Below, one piece after another: positions 46,755 through 58,920 of a DNA stretch of 64,000 nucleotides. Under the pieces are notes generated by a model. That model saw nothing but the letters and a program-made list of their open reading frames with translations. It was not told the origin of the DNA and searched no databases. The DNA lies in NCBI GenBank assembly GCA_004352715.1, contig SCFE01000017.1:87676-151675 (forward strand). The letters run 5' to 3'. Position 1 is the stretch's first letter. Every line of letters starts with the position of its first letter. This DNA is from Hofstenia miamia. Taxonomy: Eukaryota; Xenacoelomorpha; Acoela. The translations under genes were made by a program, and so were the position numbers.

Positions 46755-47821
46755 GTTTAACTCTTTTTTATTTATTCTTTTTAATTTGTTAATTTTGTGT
46801 TTTTTCAGATTTATTTGAAGTATCTTTAGTTTGTAGATTTGTACATGATTTTTATATATATTTTTATAAATATGTATTTGTTGTAAAAATAATATATATA
46901 TATATGTATGTATATATATAATTATTTATATATTTATTTATTCTCTAGATATATTTATATAAATAGACTCAATACTATATTTCAAAAGCATGTAAAAATG
47001 CTCAGTTTTATTACTGATCATGTGTGCAGGTTAGTAAAATTCATGTATCTGCCACTGTATGTGAAGTGTTTCTGATACTATGACATGACTTGTGTCACAT
47101 AGTGAGCATTAATATAATTGAAGTATTCATTAGAATATTTGCAAAGGTATTAAAAAATCAAAAAAGACAAAAATTCGAAAACACATAATATTTAAGTGGA
47201 CGGCTTACTTTATTCATACTCATTTGGTTTACCATCTGTATAGCAGAAAAGGCACCTTCTCACTCCAGTAAACATTTGATATGATTATAGATAATTTATA
47301 CACAAATTTCAATATTTTTAACACATAAAAGATTAAAAATAATGAAAAAGTAATGCATTTAATTTTTGGAAGAGAAAATTTGATCATGCATATTGCCATC
47401 CTTTCAGATAAGAAGGACCACAACATTTATAGGAAACTGTTTGCACATTGTATATGTCTGTATTTACATATCAATAGAAATATATTAATGATATAATATG
47501 AATATTTATGCAAGTATGCAAAATAAATATTAACATCTAGCAATAAAGAAAAATTACATGAATAACTGCACTGAAGTACTTTTTGCAGGAAGGGTAAAAT
47601 TGTGAAAACAATTTTAAAAAATTACATTGAGGTTCACAAAAGATTTATTCTTAAATATTCCGTTCTTCATTCAAAGTTCGATCAATTCTTATCTAAATAG
47701 CAGCATCATATTGTGCTTTAGAAATATTAAATATAGCACTATTAAGGGTATGCAGTGCACCCTTAGTAGTACCGAGCAAGCCAAGTTAAATGACTTCTCT
47801 TTTTTATATTAGTATGCATAT
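46755..47821. other. AT-rich stretch without a gene
   Basis: Imperfect TA/TG repeats at about 46888-46922; nothing else supported. Confidence 0.5.
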
Positions 47822-47824
47822 TTN

Positions 47825-47858
47825 ATAGCTCAGTCGGTGAGGCGAGTTTCGAATACAG
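47825..47858 (+). repeat. Truncated tRNA-derived SINE head
   Basis: TAGCTCAGTCGGTGAG (47826-47841) fits the A box of a polymerase III promoter as found in tRNA genes, and GTTTCGAATAC (47846-47856) resembles the B box. They are only a few bases apart instead of the usual 30 to 40, and an N at 47824 cuts off the start, so a tRNA gene is excluded and the piece is read as a damaged tRNA-derived SINE. Confidence 0.5.
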
Positions 47859-49282
47859 GCTGATGCACTGTTATCTGTTCCTAATTTTAATAAAAAACAC
47901 TTCTTTCCTTCTGTGGTAAATTGATTTTTAGAAAATTCTTTCCTTCTTAAACTAATTAGAAAATTTAGGCCCAATCGCTACCCAACCTGAATCAGGTCCA
48001 ACCAATGTAATTCCAATTCCAATTTATGAAACTATTTTTAGAAATTTTCTAAAATTTTGAAGCTTGCTAAATCTGCGCATTGAATTAAAAATTCTAAATT
48101 CAGTTTTTCAAGAGTATATGGTACTAATGTATATTTTCAAAATCTTTAAGAAATTATATAGCTTTAGCTCCAAATTTAGTCTAATTTATCAATTTTAGCC
48201 CAAATTTTCCAATACCTCAGTCCAATTCCAGACTTGCGCAGGTATATCTCTGACTTCAACTCCTGTTAATATAGAAAAATTGACAGGACTGGAAATCATT
48301 TCGTATTTCAGCTGTGCTGCCTCAAAGTAGCGTTAGTTACACTTTGCAACTTGCTATAATTCGAATTATTATTAGCTTTATAATTCATAATATTTCACTA
48401 CAAGTTAAGGAATATAGAAAGCGTGTTCAAATTATTTTCACATTAGCAAAACATAATTTTATAAACATTTCATTCAAAATGACTATGTTTCTCATTCATA
48501 GTTTAAGTTAAGATGTCCATTAAATTACCCCTTGTCAAATACAAACACACAGGGGTGGACAGTTTTTATTTGGAATCCCATGAATAGATTTTTTTAGTTC
48601 CATAAATTAATCAATTTTGACCTTTCAGACTCAGACTATTGCCAACTTTTGGCAATAATTAGAATGAAAATAATAGATCAAAAATCATAGTAAATTAACT
48701 AGTTTGGTATTAATAGAAATCAATATATAATATATAAGGACATTTTCAAAAAAAATCATCGTTGTTAATAGTGCTTCATATTTCTGTTAACACAAAAAGA
48801 AATTGGTCTAGAAAATCAAAAGTTTATGTTGCCACTAATCATAATCACTAAAGGCAAATTTGGTTCTGCGTTATATACCTTATGTAACTGATGTGATCAT
48901 AGTTGAATTTCTTTAGGTTTGACATCACATGTTAATATCACAATTGTGCAAAATAAGATTAATGTTAAACCTTCAATATACAAAAAACGGTGAATTCGGT
49001 GGTGAAAGCATAATATATTTTCTGCTCATTGCATGTATAGTACACTAAACAGCCAATGCTATATAAATTTACTAAACAAGACAATAATGCTTCTTGAATC
49101 TGAAGTCTTAATTATATATTTCAGTAAGATTTAAGTCAATCTTATATAATTGGCAAATTATTGGCAATTTTGCTTTTTGAGCAGTTTACTAAATGATTGT
49201 ATAAAGTATTTAAATATTTTCCAATTATTGCAATAATTAAAATTTTGTCTTCCCCTGGGGACATAGATTAGAACCAATACTT

Positions 49283-49285
<3 letters not shown>
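47859..49285. other. Stretch without a gene
   Basis: No feature is supported. Confidence 0.5.
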
Positions 49286-49354
<69 letters not shown>

Positions 49355-49394
49355 GATAGATTGATAGATAGATAGATATATAGATAGATAGATT
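49286..49394. repeat. (TA)n followed by (TAGA)n microsatellite
   Basis: TA repeats from about 49286 to 49353 pass into TAGA repeats to 49394. Confidence 0.95.
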
Positions 49395-52205
49395 AGCAAA
49401 GAGGAGTTTGTACATTTGCCTGATATATTCGAAAATAATTTGTTAGAAAGCTCCGATTTTTTAAATTAATCACTTTCTTTCCATATTAAAATTTCAGATA
49501 ATTAGGCACCCATGCATTATGGAGCAACCAATTAAACACGACTGTTTTTCAATAACGAAACACCAACAACGACCTTGGAATGTCTTAATAAGTTTGTTTT
49601 GTAAATGCATAGACATTTTTTAATTTCTTAATCTAAAAATCTCTTGTGGGAGTTCGAAGCAGGGCACTATCAAATTCTCAATTTTTAACAAATTAGTAAC
49701 CTACAATGTGAAATTTTCCTCTAGACGTATTAAGTGAAAATTCCTAAAATAATAATGACTATATGCGGCAATAAATTTTCTTATTACTAATAAATAGTCA
49801 CATTAGCGAAAACTGCAGCAATACGTTAACCCCAAGGTGCTTAGTGTTGATAAAATTATGTTACCCCTTAACCGAAGTATTACCATGAACTCAAATTTGA
49901 ATCCAATGCATCATAGGGTATAATGTTTTTCAGTAACTGCTAACTATTGTATATTATTCTCCATAAATTTTCCTATTATTCAAAAACCAAGCTTCATTGT
50001 TACTAAAACATTAACTTCTTTTCGTTGAAATAGCTAGAAAAATCAAATTTTATGAAATCTAACTTAAATTCTTAGCAAATGCAAAATTGTAAAAATACTC
50101 AGCAACCTTACTTGTGCTTACAAATGATGCAACACTTTTTTGTTTCCGCGTACTCCTAAACTGAACAAGTGAATTATTCTAAGACATTCTCTAGCCTTAA
50201 ACTCTACTGTCTAAAAGCTGCACTGTCGTCTATGTTAGACATCTCACTAATTTGTCCAATTGAGCAACGGAAAAACACGCCCTATTGCAGAGTTTTTATT
50301 GTATATATGCAGCTGAAGCAGTAATTGTTTAGAATATTACAAAATTGGTGTTTATAACAAAGGTATAAATATTTCACTAAACACTGCTAAACCTGACTTG
50401 AAATTGCTATGTTAATATTAAATGTACTATATAATGTACTATTCACATGCCTTACAAATCAAAGAAGAAAGCATGTTTACATCATGTGAGAATAAGAAGA
50501 ACTGGGGAAAAGGTCTGTTGATTGTCAAAAACTACCTTTGATTTCATAGCTGGCATAACCCTTGTAAGTCAAAGTGTGAAAACATTGAAGATAAAAATGC
50601 TTGATGTTATTAAAGTTAGCAATCTTTAACACAGCTGCACACATAAGCATTGATAACTTATGGAGTTAAAGTTGAAAATATAGTACGGTGCGCATGTCTA
50701 TGTGTTTTGTTATGCTTAGGTTTAAGCAATTTATTATCTTGTGGAAATCAAACCAAAGCAATGTATCTTTTAGATACATATATATACATGTGTATAATAT
50801 AGCATCATTTTAGGTGGAAATGCTATATTTCCAACGCAACAAGTATAAAATTGAGTTATCATTGTCTGAAGTAATCGGCAGACTGTGCGTACGACGTTCC
50901 ATCATGAAAAATTGCATGACACTGTTTGAATTGTATTTGTATTACCAACAATATATATTACTTGGTGAAAACAAATTGAGCAATGAAAGACAATGTAGAA
51001 AATATGATGGATATTAAATCATTTAGACTTATAATCTCATTGAAACCAGAAATTGGCTTAAATTTTTTGATTTGGACAAATTGACTTTCAATTTACGTTG
51101 GGAATATTTAGGTCATCACATATCAATTCCAGAATTATGAATAAAAACTGATAAATTTTAAACGGTTATTCCAAAGTCATGTTGTAGTAGTCTTAGAGAG
51201 TTCTCATTGTGAGGAAAGTAAATTATGTAAAAGGGAACAAGAGGTCAGATAGTAAATACCTAACTCTATACATTCAGAGATACTTGAAGAATGTTAATAG
51301 CAACATTATTTCTGCAAGGTATTGCTCAAATGTCATGATCTTTCTAGTTTTCACATTTCGTTCATAAATTCATTGAAAAATGTGTATAAAGTGAGCAATT
51401 TCCGAAAAATATGTCCCACCATTAAGTCTGTGTAAAAAATAGAGCAGGTAACGATTATTATATTTTAGAATAGTTCATTTTTAATAAATTTAATAATAAT
51501 TAATGGCTAATTTTTAGCTTAATTTAAACTTCCACAGCAAAATTAATTGACAAATTTAGTTAAAGAGAAGAAATGGATTTTCCAGTGAGAGGAATATATC
51601 CTTCGAGATCACATTGAGTAACCAAAAGCTGGGCAAAGCCCCGCAAAAGTTTTTAAAATATTGACGAATTTGATGCTAAGAAATACATTCCACCCCTGCA
51701 GTTTTCAATTTCTTATAACTTTTTTTATTTAACCAGTTAAAGGCAATTCTGAAATTTTGACGGGGAACTTTCTAACATGTCCCCTTGCCTACCCTACTAG
51801 TTATAGGCAAACATTTCATGAGAAATGGAAGCATCTCTGCTCTGTTGAGGGGGGGAACGTTCCCCCACTTCCCCCCCTCTAGGTGCGAGTCTGATAATAG
51901 AATATTAACGTTGAAATATTTCATACTATTGCTTCTTTTACAGTGGAATTAGAAATTAAACAGCGCTTTTCATGTTCAAAGGAAACTGCAATCAATTAAT
52001 TACATCATATTTAAATATACTGCCATCTAGCGGTTAAAATTTTAGATTGATGTATTATATCTTTCACTAGAAAATGTAAGTAAACACTTGTTTGATATAT
52101 TATTGACAGAAGATGACCAATTTTGGAATATTTTGGCCCAATTTCTTAATAAATAACAACATTGAAGTACTATATATTTAATAGTTTAAAAATGTTTACA
52201 TTTAG
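49395..52205. other. Gene-poor stretch
   Basis: No gene supported. A G/C-rich patch at about 51848-51890 (long G and C runs followed by CTAGGTGCGAGTCTG) looks like the end of a transposon of the G-rich-tip kind. A frame at 50814-51017 is not recognised. A splice-acceptor-like TTTAG ends at 52205. Confidence 0.45.
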
Positions 52206-52210
52206 AAGTA

Positions 52211-52534
52211 ATGCTTCATGATAACTGCAAGGCGTCATTGAACATCCATTTTTGTGAATTGGCTAATGTGTGTGGGTGCATCAGTGCTACAGTGTGGTTC
52301 ATTGTATTATTCCCCCAGCTGTTCAAAAATTTTAGAAGAAAATCTGTTCACGGGCTGAGCCTTCCTTTTGCCATTGCTAATTTCTCAGCGGACATTATAA
52401 ATCTCACTTTTATTTTAAACAATCTCCAGCAATTCGCTAGGTTTATGATCATCCAGGCTGTGTATCAATCTACAATTGAATTTGGCTTACTGTTGCAGTT
52501 TATTTTGTATGCTGATTCAATGTGCTCGAAGAGG
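52211..52534 (+). CDS. PQ-loop membrane protein (SLC66A1/PQLC2-like), first half
   Basis: The exon starts with ATG at 52211 and ends at 52534 before a GTAATT donor in phase 0. The protein opens with a short lumenal segment, then ANVCGCISATVWFIVLFPQL with the PQ dipeptide in the first membrane helix pair, FRRKSVHGLSLPFAIANFSA, DIINLTFIL and a helix ending FGLLLQFILYADS. This order matches the N-terminal half of lysosomal cationic amino acid exporters of the SLC66A1 type (including yeast Ypq proteins), which move arginine and lysine out of lysosomes or vacuoles. Family members have seven helices and two PQ loops; only the first half is here and no second PQ loop is seen downstream in the window, so the gene is either continued beyond 64000, spread over unseen exons, or truncated. 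Confidence 0.72.
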
Positions 52535-52949
52535 GTAATTTTCTTTAATTGCTTTTCTAGTAAAATTTTTACATCTTATATAAAACAGTATAATTTTGAA
52601 ATTTGACTTTTTGACAAAAAGCAGAATGCAAATGATAAACTAGAAGCAATCCAAAGGCATTAGACATGTATGAATTTAGCTATATTGTTTTTGGAATAGT
52701 CTTTAATCATTTAGTTATTACTAGGTTAAACTTTTAAAGACTTTAAAAATTTGAAAATTTACCTCTATTTTTGAAAAACTTGGCCGCATAAATTGAATTG
52801 AAGGTTATCCTTCTCACGCATCATATATGTACCACAACGGATCCACGATAGTTAGAGGGGTGGTTCAAAATAATCAAAGGAGCCTCATCCGACAAAAATA
52901 TGGCAGAACATCACAAATCTTCTAGTGAGGTCGCAGGGTAGTTTTAGAT

Positions 52950-53665
52950 CAGGGGTTGGCAAGCTACGACCCAATATAGGTTTTCATGTCATCGGCCGAG
53001 AGCTTTTATGGAACATAATTTCTATGCCTGTGACTTTTTAAGTGAAATGGGGAGCTACGAATGGATTTTTGATTTTGCATTTGCGGGTTGACATAATGTA
53101 GACGCTGAACGAACCTAGCACAAACCTGCAAGCCAAAGGTACATCTGCTCATAAATTGTACCTGGAAGTGAACGATTCTCATTTGATTTCTGGAATTTTT
53201 GTCAAACACTTGAATGAGAAAAATTTTATTCACACAATTGGAAAATGACAGTAGTCAGCTGCATCATTCTTATTGGTATTGTAATTTTTTTTCAAATGAA
53301 TGCTTCAGGTATTATTTCCCATAAATAAACTGTTATCTCTGTAAAATCTTTTGTTTTGGGTATCCTAGAGTTTAAGTATTATATTCATCATGGTTGTCCA
53401 TAATATTAAGAAGTCTTTGTCCACAATAAGTGCATATTTAACTAGGAAAATTCCGTTCCTGGCAATATGTAGGCAATAGCATGTAAAAACTTCAATTATA
53501 GGAGCAGGTAAACGAAAAACATGAAAACGAGACTCCAAAAAACAAATTAAATCGCATAAGCCAGAAATATTTCACAAAATGCCCTTTAAATCAGTTGAGC
53601 GTTTATAGGTCATTAAAATGTCACTTGATTTTTATAAGTGATCCAACAATATCTGGCCACCCCTG
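52950..53665. mobile_element. Non-autonomous hAT element with 8-bp target duplication
   Basis: The left tip CAGGGGTTGGCAAGCTACG is typical for hAT; the right end, reversed, reads CAGGGGTGGCCAG. Flanking octamers TTTTAGAT (52942-52949) and TTCTAGAT (53666-53673) match at seven of eight positions. About 716 bp. No transposase domain is seen inside; a minus frame at 53006-53233 is not recognised. Confidence 0.88.
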
Positions 53666-53769
53666 TTCTAGATATATCTGAGGTGTATATTATCATGTGT
53701 TTTATTAATATAGACTATTTAATTTCTTAAAGTATGTTTTTAATAAAAGAAGATGTGTTTTGCTTCTAG

Positions 53770-53832
53770 AGGCTACAACGGTATGCAAATGAATATGTAG
53801 AGAAAGAAATTGAGAAAAAATTTTTCATATAA
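53770..53832 (+). CDS. Possible terminal exon of the PQ-loop gene
   Basis: After a CTTCTAG acceptor at 53763-53769, an in-phase stretch encodes RLQRYANEYVEKEIEKKFFI and a TAA stop. Phase 0 joins cleanly with the donor at 52535. It would give a 128-residue, one-PQ-loop protein. A Tc1 fragment begins shortly after and a hAT MITE fills the putative intron, so it may be a by-chance reading. Confidence 0.3.
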   Translation, partial: RLQRYANEYVEKEIEKKFFI

Positions 53833-53869
53833 TAATACACATTTCGCGTCCCCTTTCCTTCACAATTTC

Positions 53870-54335
53870 CTCATAGTCAATTTTCATGCCACGATAATAT
53901 TGAGCAAAGCTAAATTTGCAAGTTTATTATCTGCCATATTTGAAGGTAAAGATGCGATTCAATATATCAGCAGGATTGTGCTCCATATCATATCTCAAAA
54001 GAAATTAAAAACTTCTTAAACAATAATGGGGTTGCTATCCTTGCTGACTGGCCTGGTCAATCTCTGGACCTCAAAATTATCGAAAATATGTGGAAAGAGG
54101 TCAAATATCGGATTGGACAACATAATCTTCACACTGAAGACGAGCTGTGGACCGCAATAAAGAAAGAATTTTATGCAATTGCCATCAGCTTGATTGAGAG
54201 ACTTTTTGCTTCAATCCCTGATCGTCTTGAAGCTGTTATTCGCTTAAATGGACACCCTAGAAAATATAAGAAGAGAATTTTGTTGCTAAGTGCTTATATT
54301 GCGTCAATTATTAATTTATGTATTCTATTATGAAA
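53870..54335 (+). pseudogene. Tc1-type transposase, C-terminal fragment
   Basis: From about 54004 the plus strand reads IKNFLNNNGVAILADWPGQS, then LDLKIIENMWKEVKYRI with the catalytic Glu (the SPDLN block has become SLDLK), and a tail with DELWTAIKKEFYAI and ASIPDRLEAVI, ending at a stop at 54333. Upstream residues are frame-shifted. The helix-turn-helix part and both Asp motifs are missing. Confidence 0.7.
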
Positions 54336-55500
54336 TACTTTTTTTTTGATTTTCTCATTTGTTAATTCAGGTGGCCGAATAAATTTTTCCAATACAAGTT
54401 TTCTAATTTTGATTAGGAATTAATATCCAATTGTTATTCTACATATTTTATGGAATTAGACATGCAGATCTTCCTTTCGCAATCAAAGTAACACTTAGTT
54501 ATAATCTCATGCACACTCTATCCAATGAATGTTCCTTAATTATTCAAAATAGCAAGGTGGTTGAATACATATTTCCAGTTCTGTAGTTAGGTTAGATAAA
54601 TGGTGTACCTTATGGGAGGATAAACGAATTTTGGAATATGGTTAAAGAAAAGAACGCTCGGCCATGAAGGGTGTGGTTCGAACGCCACTGAACCACACTC
54701 TTAGATCCGCCACTGTGCACTGTATCTCACATTCCTCCTTTAAAATCAATATCATATGAACTTTTTAGCATTTACAGGTTAAAAAAACTACGGGAAATTG
54801 CGAGACATAATGAGTTACCTAATATGTTGTGTGACGTCTTAGGGGTTATAAGACTACATACTACATTTGCTAAACAAGATTGAATTTACAACTATTCAAT
54901 CATGGCTCCTTAATTCTAGCAGGATCAAAGAAAGCAATTTAAAACATATTAATGAGAATGGTGTAACAGCTGCTGTAAGTTTGTCATAGAATGATAATTT
55001 GCAAAATGTCAATGTAGGTTTACGTTTGACAAAATTTTAAATTGTTTGAAAGTGTTTTTTATTTCTCAAATATTTTCTTAGGGTACATGCTATTATATTT
55101 TATTGTATAAAACGAGATATTTAAATCATTGAAATTTACTGTGCATTATTTAAACTGAATACATTGCTGACAAATCAAAATTGGTAATATCGACCATATA
55201 GAGTTATTAATTATTTATTTATCTATGACTTTAAGAAACCCTGACCCCATATGTCAATAACAACTTCTTATGCTATATTTTACTCATTTTCTATTTTATG
55301 AAAAAAATTGACTTTGATAGCTTTTAACTGAGTTATTCTATTGTAATAAATCAATGCAAACAGTAATTATTTTATTAATCATAAGATTCTTTCTGTAACT
55401 CTTTTTATTAATTTGAAATGAACTAATTGGTACTTTTGCGTTACTTCTCTTCCCCTCAATTGCAAAAATATGCTAGTTTATCAATAAAATAATCATAGAG
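54336..55500. other. Stretch without a gene
   Basis: At about 54698-54717 the sequence TTAGATCCGCCACTGTG looks like an isolated transposon tip. Nothing else is supported. Confidence 0.45.
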
Positions 55501-55602
55501 CTAACCCAAACCCCTACCCTAACCCCAGACATAACCTTAAACACAAACCTAAGTTTAAACTAATTTCTATCCTAACTCTTAATCTTACCCCAAACCATAA
55601 AA
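55501..55602. repeat. Degenerate telomere-like array, CCCTAA orientation
   Basis: About 100 bases of imperfect CTAACC/CCCTAA repeats on the plus strand (CTAACCCAAACCCCTACCCT and further). Confidence 0.8.
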
Positions 55603-55860
55603 TTGACATTGTAATGTGTTCTTCATCATGACTCAATGAAAACATTCATTTTCCATTATGTAAACAAAGTAACTACGTGAAAAGATGTGAGGGAAAAAGC
55701 ACCGTATTGATTGAATAAACATTGCCAAATCTTATAATTGCTTTGTAAATCAAACAAAAATACCATATCAATAGTAGTATATAACAATTATTATTTTATA
55801 ATTCATATTGAAAATTACTGATATTAATAATATATTTGCATATTCCTGCTGCATAATGTT

Positions 55861-55996
55861 TGGGGTATCGCTTGGATTAGGGTTAGGGCTAGATGCGGGT
55901 TGGCTTAGATTACGGTTATGGTTATAGTTTGGGTTAGTGTTAAGGTTAGGGTTATAGTTAGGGATGTGGTTTGGGTTTGAGTTAGGGTTAAGGTTA
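55861..55996. repeat. Degenerate telomere-like array, TTAGGG orientation
   Basis: About 135 bases of imperfect GGTTAG/TTAGGG repeats (GATTAGGGTTAGGGCTAG and further), in the opposite orientation to the array at 55501-55602, with about 260 bases of AT-rich DNA in between. Confidence 0.85.
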
Positions 55997-56949
55997 TTAT
56001 TACTATGTTGATTAATTAGCAATTTTTGTAATTTTTGGGTGGGGAGAAAAGAAACAATTTAATAATTCAAATAAATAAAGCAAAGATTTTCAAAATGTTA
56101 TTTGCGAGAATTTTATTTTTAGATTATAACTACATCAATATCGTGTCTCTTCTTCTGGATAGTGTTGTGTTCCATGAATTTCTTGTATCCCACAAATCCT
56201 TATACAATGTATCTCGTAATATTCTTTTGGAGTTCGATGACTATACCTCAGGTTTGTACAGTCATAATCATAATTTAAATAATTTGAAAACATAAAACTT
56301 TGTCTTCATGCAGCGCCTTGAGCTTTTAAATATTCGAAGCTGATTTTTAGGCAATTGTCAATTTATGCTATTAACAGCAATGAGGATGCTTTATCTAATG
56401 CATAGCTAAAATAATTTGAGAAAAACATTTCTAAATAGAAAATAAATTCTAAGAAAATCAGTAAGGAATTACGCAATCGAAGAAATTCAAAAGCAATTTC
56501 TATTTTTTCAAATTATCACAATATACATTTCAGCGTAAATTCTAATTTGGAGGAGCAATTAATCTTCGTCGAATTTCTAGAGCTTAGTATTTTTTTAACT
56601 ATTTCTTCATATAATTTACTTATAAATTAAAATTACATATGAATTATATTTACAATGACAACCAGAGGCGTGGAAAATTTGCCAAGTTATCATTATCAAT
56701 ACCTTGAAATATGATATTAATAACATAAAAAATGATTATTAGAAACTGAAAAGGTCCGAAAATTTTTCCCTGTCTCTACCGGATATCAACTATTTACAAT
56801 TATTACAATATAAAGCTTTTATCTAACTCATTGTACCAAATATTTTCTCCATGCAATGCAGTTTAATAAACTTGGTAACTAGAAAGTACTTATAAAGTCT
56901 GAAGAAATGTAATACACTGTAGTAGTAGTTGTAGTAGTAGACAGAAAGT
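55997..56949. other. Stretch without a gene
   Basis: A frame at 56035-56295 is not recognised. No other feature. Confidence 0.4.
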
Positions 56950-58920
56950 TTCGCACCCATGGGAAGAAGATATTAGATAAGGTATTTGTTTCTCATCCGC
57001 AGCTGTTTGCTGATACAACTCCATTACCTAATTTGGGAGGATGCCGAAATTTATCTGTTTCATTTAAAGCCAAAAAATATAGATCTGATGTGATTAAACG
57101 TATAGTGTGGAAACGTGTGAAGACTCCTAGTGGCCTTAGAAAATTTGTTAACACCATTTGTAAGGTCAATTGGTTGTCCTTATTCCAACAAGCTTCTTGC
57201 TTTGAGGACATGTGGGATATTTTTGCTGACTTCATAGACAGTTGGATTAATGAGTGCTTTCCTTTGTTTAAATCTCGTGTCTATGTACGGGATAAACCTT
57301 GGATATCTAATAATACCAAGCGACTGATTGCAAAGCGTCAAGCAGCTCTTCGCAATACAACCCTTTTGAATTCAGAAAGATGAGGAATGCTGTTAAACGC
57401 TCTATTAAGGAAAATAGGCGGTTGTTTTATAAGATCCACGTTAACGTTCTTAAAATCAGAAATCCGCGATACTGGTTGAAATCAATAATAAATCTATATA
57501 ATTTCAATGATAGTAACTCATTCGTCCTTGGTAGTAATTTGGCTGGTTTGTCTCAAGAAGAATTGGCAAATAGGATAAACGACGACCTCATATCTTGCGT
57601 AGATCATTACCCAAGTATATCTGATGATCTTGTGTTTGGTGAACCCCAAAATGACATATGCATTCAAACTGACGAATATTCGGTATTTAAGATTATTAGT
57701 CAAATATCTCCACTCAAATCTTCTGGTCCTGACAGAAAACAGCGAATCATACCGTGCTGGATTCTAAAGTATTTTAACTACGAGATGGCGTATCCCTTAT
57801 CCTTACTGATTAATAGGTCACTGCATGATAGCTGTGCTACTACCTTTGCAGCCGCTGAAGTCGTACCTCTAGCTAAGGTAAGACCTGTATGTACTCCTAT
57901 TAATGATTTACGTCCAATTCCTCTTACATGCTCAGTATCTAAGGTAATAGAAGAAATTATTGTGGATAATGAACTGAAACCTCGCATATTGGAGGTGCTA
58001 GACCCATACCAGTGTGGTGTCATTCCTGGTAGATCCACTGCATCAGCCCTGGTTAGTATTTCATATCAATGGCTTAAAAATCTTGACACAGACCTATTCC
58101 TATATAAGAGTATATTTGTTTGACCTGAAAAAGGCTTTGACTTTGTAAGTCATCCGTTACTTATCAAGCGTGTGTTTGATATAGGTAACAAATATTCCAC
58201 GATCAAATGGATATTATCGTTTCTTAAAGATAGGCGTCATAGAGTAAGGTTACCAAGTGGATGTGTATCGTTGTGGAAAACTATTAGAGCTGGCATACCA
58301 CAAGGTACTAAGATGGGTCCGTGGCTATTCATACTATTTGTAAACTCACTGTTATCTGAATGGAAGCTAAGGATGAAATTTATAGATGACACAACTGCTT
58401 GGCACTATTTTAATAAAGGGGATCTCGGGTCTTGCAACATTGCCGACATGGTACTATCCTGGTGCAGCAACTATACGTTCTGTTCTTGAATACTGTGCCC
58501 CAGTCTGGCACTATGGATTAACGAACTCGCAAGGCCGGAAAATCGAGAATATCCAAAATCGAGCACTCCGTATAATCGAGCCGTCCTTGCAGTATCACGA
58601 GGCGTTGGCTTTCTTCAAATGTTCTCAGTGGGACACATTGTTTGCAAATATGCTGAACGGGGATCATTGTCTCCATCACTTAATCCCAAGTCATCGGTCA
58701 CTAGAGTATGATTTACGTGATATTTGCGATAGAATTTGCCATGTCATACATCAAGATTTGAAAAATCTCTCATTCTTGCACAGATCAGTAAGATGTATCA
58801 TGACTATTAGTATTTAATGTTTAGTAACTGTTAGCAGCTAGTGTTTTTTGGTGATTTGTTTTGTATTTGTATCACTATTATTCAACCCACTTGCTAGGTT
58901 GCTAGTGATAAATAAATTTC
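56950..58920 (+). pseudogene. CR1/jockey-type LINE, 5'-truncated and broken
   Basis: Plus-strand frames 57033-57383, 57380-58123, 58172-58489 and 58386-58817 belong to one polyprotein with frameshifts. Visible parts: KPWISNNTKRLIAKRQAAL (post-endonuclease linker), SPLKSSGPD and LRPIPLTCSVSKVIEEII (fingers), YQCGVIPGRSTASALVSI, DLKKAFDFV (motif A after a frameshift near 58110), AGIPQGTKMGPWLFILFVNS (motif B), and KFIDDTTAWHYF (motif C with IDD in place of ADD). A deletion joins IADMVLSWCSN to the later SVLEYCAPVWHYGLTNSQ and NIQNRALRII blocks. The 3' end, near 58900-58920, has ATAAATAAA followed by CTCTCTCTTTC. The endonuclease domain is missing. Confidence 0.88.

Noticed and set aside
47825-47858. 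An intact tRNA gene
   Set aside because: A and B boxes are only a few bases apart and no acceptor stem can be formed.
55768-56022. Asn-Pro repeat protein on the minus strand
   Set aside because: It is the translation of the telomere-like GGTTAG repeats.
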